This document shows, one piece after another, positions 1 through 5,748 of a stretch of DNA of 7,999 nt. The position numbers and the translations under genes are program-made. How positions within the stretch are numbered: position 1 is the stretch's first letter; each line of letters starts with the position of its first letter. The stretch comes from Bacteroidota bacterium. GTDB lineage: Bacteria > Bacteroidota > Bacteroidia > Bacteroidales > B39-G9. Below the pieces are notes generated by a model. That model saw only the letters and a program-made list of their open reading frames with translations. It did no database searches and had not been told where the DNA came from. The DNA lies in the NCBI GenBank assembly GCA_003648455.1, contig QMPG01000134.1, positions 1 through 7,999 of the forward strand, in the 5' to 3' direction.

Positions 1-1385
1 ATATTTGATAATGATTTGAATGTATGCTCTCCTCTTAATTGTGCTGCACTAAATGAACGTTCGGAAAATTGTAAAGTACGCGTTTGAAAATTCACTTCAT
101 GATATAAACTCCATCCTTCTTGATAACGTGCTTGCTTATTTCCACAATGATTATGAATGATATTTAAGCTAATTTTATTATTTTTTGACAGTCTATATGA
201 TAAATTTAATATGCCGCCTATTAAAACATTCATAGTTCCTTTTTCATCGTTAAGTTGCAAATCTTTTTGTAAAAAAGGTGAATTAAGAGTAGTTAATGTA
301 TAATGTCCATTCTCTCCATTGTTATAATATTTATAAGATCTGTTATAGCTCAAACTTGCTATAAACCCCAATGGTTTGCCTAAAAAATTTACTTGATTAC
401 CTAATGAAAAAGAATGACTGTGATTAAAAAAAGATGTTTGTCTTGTTGTTGTCATAGTTTTATTAAACGATTTTGAAATGTCATCTAATTTTTGGTCATC
501 CTGATATCGATAAGGTATTCCGTTTTGAGCTATCTTAGGAAGTTCTCGAGTACCATCATCAATACCGAGAAAATCGAGTTTGCCACCTTTATAAGTAATA
601 AAATTACTATTAAGGTTTGTTTGAGGATTAAAACCTAAAGAAGTAGAAAATTGAAAAGTAAATTTTGTAGGAAAATCTTTAGTAACAATATTTACATAAC
701 CGCCGGTAAAACTTGCAGGTAAATTAGGTGAAAAAGTTTTATAAACCATCATATTATCAATAATATTATTTGGGAACAAGTCTAATTGTACCGAATTACG
801 ATTAGGATCGAGGCTGGGAATTTCTGCCCCGTTTAATTCTATTTTTGAATATCTGTCACCTAAGCCTCTAACATAAACATATTTACCTGCATCTATTGAA
901 ATTCCTGTTACTTTTGAAAGAGAAGCAGCAGCATTATTATCCCCGTTTATCGACATTTCTTGTGCCGAAATACCATTTACCAATGAAGCGGTTTTTTTCT
1001 GTATTGCAATTATTGAATTTTCAGTTTTTCGTTCAAATTTATCAGTTATTGTAATCTCACCTAAATTTAGATCTTTTTCCAATAATTTTAAATTTAAAAA
1101 AATCTCTTCACCCTGCTTCACTACAACATTTCTTATTGTAACTGTTTTGTATGAAATAAACGAACATGATATATCATAAACACCGGGTTCTAAATTAGAT
1201 AGTGAAAAATTACCGGCTAAATCACTTATTGTCCCTATAGTTGTACCTTTAATTATGATGTTGGCACCCGGTAATTCTTCGCCTGTTTTTTTATCAATAA
1301 CTTTTCCATTGATTTTACCTGATGAGTTAGCAAAAGCATTGATAATTAAAAATATCAGACTTAATGTAAATATTATTTTTTTCAT
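1..1385 (-). CDS. TonB-dependent outer-membrane receptor, N-terminal part (3' end beyond the window)
   Basis: Open for 461 codons from an ATG at 1385 to the left edge with no stop, so the C-terminal part of the barrel is missing. Residues 1-19 form a signal peptide (MKKIIFTLSLIFLIINAFA). Residues about 25-101 are a carboxypeptidase-regulatory-like beta-sandwich (GKVIDKKTGEELPGANIIIK, then GTISDLAGNFSL), typical of Bacteroidota receptors. A TonB-box-like EITIT lies near residue 110. The plug covers about 125-236, with the recognisable YVRGLGDRYS, LNGAEIPSLDPNR and LDLFP motifs and a closing GGYVNIVTK. Alternating beta-barrel strands follow from about 240. The start is secure: an in-frame TAG lies 24 nt upstream, and nine A's immediately precede the ATG. 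It lies 65 bp downstream of the lipoprotein gene on the same strand, so the two are probably co-transcribed. The substrate cannot be read from the sequence; phosphate or organophosphate is inferred from the neighbourhood. Receptor class is near certain, specificity is not. Confidence 0.93.
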   Translation of the reverse strand, partial: MKKIIFTLSLIFLIINAFANSSGKINGKVIDKKTGEELPGANIIIKGTTIGTISDLAGNFSLSNLEPGVYDISCSFISYKTVTIRNVVVKQGEEIFLNLKLLEKDLNLGEITITDKFERKTENSIIAIQKKTASLVNGISAQEMSINGDNNAAASLSKVTGISIDAGKYVYVRGLGDRYSKIELNGAEIPSLDPNRNSVQLDLFPNNIIDNMMVYKTFSPNLPASFTGGYVNIVTKDFPTKFTFQFSTSLGFNPQTNLNSNFITYKGGKLDFLGIDDGTRELPKIAQNGIPYRYQDDQKLDDISKSFNKTMTTTRQTSFFNHSHSFSLGNQVNFLGKPLGFIASLSYNRSYKYYNNGENGHYTLTTLNSPFLQKDLQLNDEKGTMNVLIGGILNLSYRLSKNNKISLNIIHNHCGNKQARYQEGWSLYHEVNFQTRTLQFSERSFSAAQLRGEHTFKSLSN

Positions 1386-1450
1386 TTTTTTTTTATTGAA
1401 AGACTATCTTTAGTTTAAATAAAGGGTTTGGTACTTAAAGTTTTAATAAA

Positions 1451-2851
1451 TTATTCGAATAAAAGAGTCCAACCATTAGCCCAATTTTGAGCATTAGGGT
1501 CAAAAGCACCTTTATAGTTTACCTGTGTAAAAAAATCACTTTGATAAGTTGATAAATTTTCTGTAACATTCCCTGTTGGTACCGGATTTAATGTTCCTGA
1601 TGAAGGATATGAAATACCAGGATTATTAAATGTATTGCCGGCATTAGAAACATAATTTTGTAGATAATCATCAGCTGTTTGTGCGTCATCGGCAGATACA
1701 CCTTCTTTAGCATTTATTTTAAAAACGCCTTGATTTGTAGCGTCTGCAATATCATAAAAAATATTATTTTCGATTTTTAAATCACCGGAAGTAAGGCGTT
1801 TATAACTTGTTTCAGCATCTAAATTTTCTTTTAACTCAATATCAACACCTTTTTGCTGATTTACAAAAATTGAATTATACCATTTACCACCTGCATTAGC
1901 TCTAAAAGTAAGAGTTTTACTTCCTTCGGTATTATGACCAATAAAAGTAGCATTATAAATTTCAGGAATTCCAAAAGGTGTTCCATCTTCAGGGTCGTCA
2001 GCACCATCGAGCTCACCAAGTCTGTCACCTATTGAAGGATCTTGAACAGCAAGCCAAAATTGTGCTTTACCTCTAAAACCTTGGTCATAATCAAAGGCAT
2101 CATCTTTGCAATATGCTGATATTAAATGTTTAGTCTGAACTGTACCACCAAAAAATTCAAACCCATCGTCATTATTTGCAAAAACTTCAACATAATCAAT
2201 AACAGTACCGCTACCAACTGCACCAAGAGATAAACCATTTATTTCATTATCAGCACCAATATTTGTGCCGCCATGTCTTATTGAGACATATTTGAATATA
2301 CCTGAGTTATCGCTATCATCATCGCCACCATATTCACCTCGTGTTTCGGTTGTGGGTATTCCTTCGATATTCATTTTATCAGGAACAGTATTAATTTTTG
2401 CATTACCCAAAATTATTACTCCTCCCCAAAGTCCTTTATCTGTTTTTGACACTGAGCCGTTCAAATCATCGGCTTCAGCAGTAAAAATAATTGGGTTTTG
2501 AGCTGTACCAACAGCATTAATTTTAGCACCTCGTGCAACAATTAATGCACTTGCATTTTCACCTTCGCCGGGTTTCCCTTTTATGACTGTGCCGGGTTCA
2601 ATGGTTAATGTTTGTCCGGCATTTACAAATACCATTCCATCTAACATCCAAATTTTATCAGATGTAAATGTTTTATTACCTGTTCCTTCTCCTTTGTCTT
2701 TAACTGTTACAATATTACCATTTTCGGTATAAGTTGTTTCATTTTCAGATGGCTTTACAGGATCATCTTTTTTACATGAACTAAAAATTATAATGCCAAT
2801 TAAAATGAGCATTAAAAAAACATTTTTCGATTTTAAATTTAACTTGTTCAT
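1451..2851 (-). CDS. Putative surface-exposed lipoprotein, beta-rich, paired with the TonB-dependent receptor
   Basis: This 466-residue protein has a lipoprotein signal peptide: basic start, hydrophobic residues 11-23, then FSSC with the lipidated cysteine at position 26. KKDDP follows the cysteine; in Bacteroidota an acidic/lysine tract here is the kind of signal that sends lipoproteins to the cell surface (inferred). Residues 60-125 carry short repeating beta motifs (VFVNAGQTLTIEPGTVIKG, LIVARGAKINAVG, NPIIFTA), and later stretches (GLWGGVIILGNAKIN, FKYVSIRHGG, IDYVEVFANNDDGFEFFGG, IYNATFIGHN) resemble turns of a right-handed beta-helix. Asp-rich loops (GGDDDSDNSG near 175, DGADDPEDG near 282) could bind metal. 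I do not recognise a catalytic motif or a named family. Position directly before a TonB-dependent receptor suggests a partner lipoprotein, analogous to SusD beside SusC but without SusD's helical repeats. A PhoB-like operator lies upstream at 2908-2929. The real frame and start are certain, the role is not. Confidence 0.85.
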   Translation of the reverse strand: MNKLNLKSKNVFLMLILIGIIIFSSCKKDDPVKPSENETTYTENGNIVTVKDKGEGTGNKTFTSDKIWMLDGMVFVNAGQTLTIEPGTVIKGKPGEGENASALIVARGAKINAVGTAQNPIIFTAEADDLNGSVSKTDKGLWGGVIILGNAKINTVPDKMNIEGIPTTETRGEYGGDDDSDNSGIFKYVSIRHGGTNIGADNEINGLSLGAVGSGTVIDYVEVFANNDDGFEFFGGTVQTKHLISAYCKDDAFDYDQGFRGKAQFWLAVQDPSIGDRLGELDGADDPEDGTPFGIPEIYNATFIGHNTEGSKTLTFRANAGGKWYNSIFVNQQKGVDIELKENLDAETSYKRLTSGDLKIENNIFYDIADATNQGVFKINAKEGVSADDAQTADDYLQNYVSNAGNTFNNPGISYPSSGTLNPVPTGNVTENLSTYQSDFFTQVNYKGAFDPNAQNWANGWTLLFE

Positions 2852-2881
2852 AACTTATTTTTTAGGTTAATAATTATGTTA

Positions 2882-2895
2882 CAATATTAAAGCTA
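2882..2895 (-). promoter_or_regulatory. Candidate -7 region of the lipoprotein-receptor operon
   Basis: Bacteroidota sigma-ABfr promoters use TAnnTTTG around -7. On the minus strand two overlapping near matches lie here: TAGCTTTA (2895-2888, 7 of 8) and TAATATTG (2889-2882, 7 of 8). Either would give a leader of about 25-30 nt to the ATG at 2851. Neither is perfect and no TTTG element is seen near -33, which fits a promoter that needs an activator bound at 2908-2929. AT-rich sequence makes chance matches likely. Confidence 0.35.
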
Positions 2896-2907
2896 AAATT
2901 GAAGAAT

Positions 2908-2929
2908 GGCGTTAAGATAAAATTAACAT
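2908..2929 (-). promoter_or_regulatory. Putative Pho box (PhoB operator) of the lipoprotein-receptor operon
   Basis: On the minus strand this reads as two 11-bp units, ATGTTAATTTT and ATCTTAACGCC. The first 18 bases (ATGTTAATTTTATCTTAA) match 17 of 18 bases of the operator in front of phoR (5640-5657). PhoB of the OmpR class binds tandem 11-bp direct repeats consisting of a 7-bp conserved core and 4 AT-rich bases, as these do. It sits 57 bp or more upstream of the ATG, just upstream of the candidate -7 elements. Assignment as a PhoB site is inference from the shared block and spacing. Confidence 0.55.
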
Positions 2930-2992
2930 TATGTTAATAATCAGCATATTTAATGTTAAATTAATATTAAGAAATTAACTTAAATTTAACAT
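2923..2992. repeat. Cluster of ATGTTAA / TTAACAT motifs forming two inverted repeats
   Basis: The heptamer ATGTTAA or its complement occurs exactly four times: TTAACAT at 2923 and 2986, ATGTTAA at 2931 and 2953. A degenerate TTAACTT at 2975 lies 11 bp before the 2986 copy, and ATATTAA at 2964 lies 11 bp after the 2953 copy. The pairs form a perfect 7-1-7 palindrome (2923-2937) and a 10-bp inverted repeat, ATGTTAAATT (2953-2962) with AATTTAACAT (2983-2992). The cluster lies upstream of the lipoprotein gene and partly overlaps its putative Pho box. It may hold extra regulator sites in both orientations, but low sequence complexity weakens the case. Confidence 0.45.
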
Positions 2993-3031
2993 AATTATTA
3001 TTGTATAGAAAACCTAACAGAATTCAAATGA

Positions 3032-3088
3032 AGCAAACAAAAAATTCATTAATTTTAATAAATAAAATTAATGAATTTTGCGTTTGCT
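3032..3088 (-). terminator. Long hairpin, likely terminator of the phosphate transporter gene
   Basis: Arms 3032-3056 and 3064-3088 are complementary at 23 of 25 positions, with one 2x2 internal mismatch and a 7-nt loop (3057-3063). It begins 37 nt beyond the transporter stop codon, between that gene and the operator region of the lipoprotein gene, where a terminator is expected. No clear U-run follows on the minus strand and the stem is AT-rich, so it may act by stabilising the mRNA 3' end rather than as a classical intrinsic terminator. Confidence 0.65.
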
Positions 3089-3125
3089 CTCAGTTTTAGG
3101 TATTATAAATTTCTTCCTTTAGTTA

Positions 3126-5390
3126 TCAATAGTTTAGTTTCAATTTTTCCTTTTCTTCTTTCTTAGTGAATAATACAAAATCACGCTGGCTTTTCATCAA
3201 ATTTACAACATATAGAAGCAAATTTTTAGTTTCAAGCACAATACCGAGATATAACATACTATTTCGTGTGTTAACTTCTCCTTTTTTAATTCTTTTAAAC
3301 TGATTAACCCTAATATTGTCTAATTCGCTTAATAAAGCTGTTTGTACTTCAATAATTTCTTCAAGTTCTTCGTAATTTTCTTCTTTAAGATGGCTTAAGA
3401 TTAAGTTAAGAAAGTTTGAAATATTATCGTTAAGTTTGCTTAAATCATCAATTTGATCAGTTAATAAAGGTGAATGGTTATTTGCAACGTGTTCCAAAAC
3501 AGGCTCTGAAATAAACGACATACTATGAGCTATCTCACGCAGATAGTCCATAACCTGAACATAATAATGACCTGTTTCAATTGAATCTTCTTGAAGTTGT
3601 TTAATTATTTCGTAAAGATTTTCTTTAAGTTTTTTAGCTTTTTTATCAAATCTGGCAACTTCATAATTTGATTCTTTAAGCTGTTTTCTGTTTCCTTTAA
3701 ATAAGCCATCAATGGTTAAATAATATAATTTTGAAACTGTTATAATTGTTTTAATAATTGTTTTATTGCTTTGTTCAATAATATCATTTGTCTTTGACAC
3801 TAATTCAATACTTTCTTCATCATCAATTTCTTTTTCTTTTTCTTTCTTTCTAAAACTAATCTGATTTCTATAAATTAAGAATATTGCGAGAATAAGTATA
3901 AGAGTAATTGCTACAACTCCGCCAAAATTAATTAATAAAGCAATTATAACAGAAATTGAGAATGCAATTAAGGCAGTAAAAAACCAACCGCCAATAACAG
4001 TAAGAACACCTGTAATTCTATAGACTGCACTATCGCGTCCCCATGCTCTATCGGAAAGCGAAGTTCCCATAGCCACCATAAAAGTAACATAAGTAGTTGA
4101 TAATGGTAGCTTTAAAGACGTTGCAAAAGAAATAATTATGCTGGCAACAGTTAAATTAACAGCCGCACGTATAGTATCAAAAGCGGCATTGTCATTTATA
4201 GGTTCGGCTGTTGGCTCAAAACGTTTTTTCACGATAGTGTTAATTTTATTAGGCATTATTCGTTCAATATTCTTATTCATAGATAATATTCTACGCACAA
4301 CTAAACGAGCAAAACCAGAAGAACCAAATCGTTCATCACCTGCATCCTGTCTGCCAAGATTAACTTCTGTTTCTGTTACATGTCGTGCTTTGCGCGATGT
4401 GATTAAAGTAATAATCATAACAATTCCTGCAATAATCAACAAATAAGTTTTGGTATGAACCGGTTGTGTTAAAATATCCATTTTAAATTGATCAGGAGAT
4501 ATGCCGGGATTTGCTGCAAAAGCTTTAAACGATTCTAAACCTGCTAAAGGAACACCAATAAAATTAACTAAGTCGTTACCTGCAAAAGCCATTGCAAGTG
4601 CAAATGTTCCTACTAATACCACAAACTTAGGAATATCAAGTTTAAACAACTGTGTTAAAATCTGTAAAATAATTAACCACCCAATAAAACTAATTGATAA
4701 TATTAAAAATAAATTTTCATTTAAATAAATAATATTTTCTTTTGTTATAAAAGATGCTCCTTTTGCTCCTTTAATAAGAATAAAATATGTTATTGCACTA
4801 ATAGCTAAACTACCTGCTATTGAACCTAAATATTTTAAAGGTTTTTTATAGTTAAAACTGAAAATAAGTCGTGTTAGATATTGAATTAATGCACCAAGCA
4901 CAAAGGCTATGACCACCGACATCAAAATACCTCCAATAATAACAAAAGCTTTACTTGAATTAATATATTTACCTAAATCTAAAAGTGTTTCATCTGAATT
5001 ACCTATTTTAATTAACGATACACCAACTGCTGAGCCTAATAATTCAAACACTATTGATACTGTTGTAGATGTAGGCAAGCCTAAGGTGTTAAAAAAATCC
5101 AGTAAAATAATATCTGTTAACATAACTGCTAAAAATATTATCATTACCTCGGAAAAATAAAATTGTTCGGGATGAAAAATGCCTTTTCTCGCTACTTCCA
5201 TCATTCCACTTGAAAACGTAACACCAAGCAAAATTCCCAAACTGGCTACAAAAAATATCACCCATCGAGGAGCGGCTTTTGAACCAATGGCTGAGTTTAA
5301 AAAATTTACAGCATCGTTGCTAACGCCAACAATTAAATCAGAAACTGCCAGTGTAAATAAAATAATTACTACTATTAAATAAAAACTCAT
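3126..5390 (-). CDS. pit: PiT-family inorganic phosphate transporter with C-terminal PhoU-like domain
   Basis: This 754-residue inner-membrane protein belongs to the PiT family, which couples phosphate (often as a metal-phosphate complex) import to an ion gradient. Both inverted-repeat signatures are present: GVSNDAVNF at 22-30 and GNDLVNF at 271-277. The paired LPTSTT (105-110) and LPLSTTYV (428-435) motifs are also present. Hydrophobic segments cover residues 1-330 and 405-507, split by a hydrophilic loop (about 333-400), giving roughly 12 membrane spans. From about 511 the chain is cytoplasmic, starting with a Lys/Glu-rich linker and continuing as about 220 residues of amphipathic helices (530-740) that resemble a PhoU-like bundle. 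That extension makes it much longer than the roughly 420-500 residues of a plain PiT protein. The PhoU-like call rests on helical pattern and context, not alignment. It is transcribed divergently from phoR, and a long hairpin follows its stop. Confidence 0.92.
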   Translation of the reverse strand: MSFYLIVVIILFTLAVSDLIVGVSNDAVNFLNSAIGSKAAPRWVIFFVASLGILLGVTFSSGMMEVARKGIFHPEQFYFSEVMIIFLAVMLTDIILLDFFNTLGLPTSTTVSIVFELLGSAVGVSLIKIGNSDETLLDLGKYINSSKAFVIIGGILMSVVIAFVLGALIQYLTRLIFSFNYKKPLKYLGSIAGSLAISAITYFILIKGAKGASFITKENIIYLNENLFLILSISFIGWLIILQILTQLFKLDIPKFVVLVGTFALAMAFAGNDLVNFIGVPLAGLESFKAFAANPGISPDQFKMDILTQPVHTKTYLLIIAGIVMIITLITSRKARHVTETEVNLGRQDAGDERFGSSGFARLVVRRILSMNKNIERIMPNKINTIVKKRFEPTAEPINDNAAFDTIRAAVNLTVASIIISFATSLKLPLSTTYVTFMVAMGTSLSDRAWGRDSAVYRITGVLTVIGGWFFTALIAFSISVIIALLINFGGVVAITLILILAIFLIYRNQISFRKKEKEKEIDDEESIELVSKTNDIIEQSNKTIIKTIITVSKLYYLTIDGLFKGNRKQLKESNYEVARFDKKAKKLKENLYEIIKQLQEDSIETGHYYVQVMDYLREIAHSMSFISEPVLEHVANNHSPLLTDQIDDLSKLNDNISNFLNLILSHLKEENYEELEEIIEVQTALLSELDNIRVNQFKRIKKGEVNTRNSMLYLGIVLETKNLLLYVVNLMKSQRDFVLFTKKEEKEKLKLNY

Positions 5391-5425
5391 AACTTTATAA
5401 TTAATTAATTTATTGTTTTATTTAT

Positions 5426-5565
5426 GAGTCCACTCCGAAAAGTAGAAAAAGCACGTCATTGCGAGGAACGAAGCAATCTATAACTTTGTAATTCAACATG
5501 TTGAGATTGCTTCTCCGCCAGCTGGCGGAGAAGCAATGACGAAAAACACTTTTCGGAATGGACTC
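5426..5565. repeat. 140-bp composite palindromic intergenic element
   Basis: The outer arms pair: GAGTCCACTCCGAAAAGT (5426-5443) matches the complement of the right end (5548-5565, ACTTTTCGGAATGGACTC) at 17 of 18 positions. Inside are GTCATTGCGAGGAACGAAGC (5456-5475), a repeat type I recall as widespread in Bacteroidota and other phyla, and its partner GCAATGAC at 5533-5540. GAAGCAATCT (5470-5479) can pair with AGATTGCTTC (5504-5513), while a separate 32-bp perfect palindrome at 5506-5537 competes for the same bases. No transposase is encoded, so this is a MITE- or REP-like element. It occupies the gap between the divergent transporter and phoR genes and may be transcribed in the transporter leader. 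Confidence 0.85.
5506..5537. repeat. 32-bp perfect palindrome nested in the composite element
   Basis: The sequence from ATTGCTTCTCCGCCAG to its exact reverse complement is palindromic with no spacer (16+16, centre between 5521 and 5522, core CCGCCAGCTGGCGG). Its GC content is far above that of the surroundings, and GAAGCAAT at its right end repeats GAAGCAAT at 5470. This suggests a second repeat inserted into, or duplicated within, the larger element. Confidence 0.85.
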
Positions 5566-5579
5566 CTTTATTTATTTTA

Positions 5580-5587
5580 CAAAAATA
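5580..5587 (-). promoter_or_regulatory. Candidate -7 promoter element of the phosphate transporter gene
   Basis: On the minus strand this is TATTTTTG, a full match to the Bacteroidota TAnnTTTG consensus. Transcription would start near 5573, run through the 140-bp palindromic element and give a leader of about 180 nt before the ATG at 5390. No TTTG is visible around -33. The phoR Pho boxes begin 41 bp upstream on this strand, so shared control is conceivable. A single 8-mer in AT-rich DNA is weak evidence. Confidence 0.35.
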
Positions 5588-5628
5588 TGAGAATAGAATG
5601 TGAATTCTTGTGTTTTAATTTTAAGATT

Positions 5629-5661
5629 ATGTTATGTATATGTTAATTTTATGTTAAGATG
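5629..5661 (+). promoter_or_regulatory. Putative Pho box: three 11-bp direct repeats upstream of phoR
   Basis: Three tandem units start at 5629, 5640 and 5651: ATGTTATGTAT, ATGTTAATTTT, ATGTTAAGATG. The core ATGTTA is identical in all three and the spacing is exactly 11 bp. A fourth, degenerate unit (ATTTTAAGATT) lies in phase at 5618. In Escherichia coli PhoB binds tandem 11-bp repeats with a TGTCA core; here the core would be TGTTA. The array ends 23 bp before the TACTTTTG promoter element, taking the place of a -33 box, as expected for an activator-dependent promoter. PhoB as the binder is inferred from the gene it precedes. Confidence 0.7.
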
Positions 5662-5684
5662 ATAATAAATTATTTTACTTTATT

Positions 5685-5692
5685 TACTTTTG
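5685..5692 (+). promoter_or_regulatory. -7 promoter element of the phoR-phoB operon
   Basis: TACTTTTG fully matches the Bacteroidota TAnnTTTG consensus. It lies 23 bp downstream of the 11-bp repeat array and about 56 bp before the phoR ATG, predicting a leader of about 50 nt. No -33 TTTG is visible, which supports dependence on the upstream array. Confidence 0.55.
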
Positions 5693-5748
5693 TTAGAAAG
5701 TTTAAGTTGAAAGTTCGTAAAGTTTAATAATCAAACAATTAAATCATA

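Noticed and set aside
2265..2501. A 78-residue plus-strand reading frame
   Set aside because: It lies wholly antisense to the lipoprotein gene, whose signal peptide and beta repeats show it is the real coding strand.
4138..5382. Four plus-strand reading frames of 67-102 residues antisense to the transporter
   Set aside because: They are shadows of the PiT gene, whose motifs span both sides of each of them; none has an independent start region or a recognisable domain.
5437..5444. Minus-strand TACTTTTC as a transporter promoter inside the palindromic element
   Set aside because: It matches TAnnTTTG at only 7 of 8 positions and is part of the repeat's conserved arm, so the match is probably incidental; the full match at 5580-5587 is preferred.
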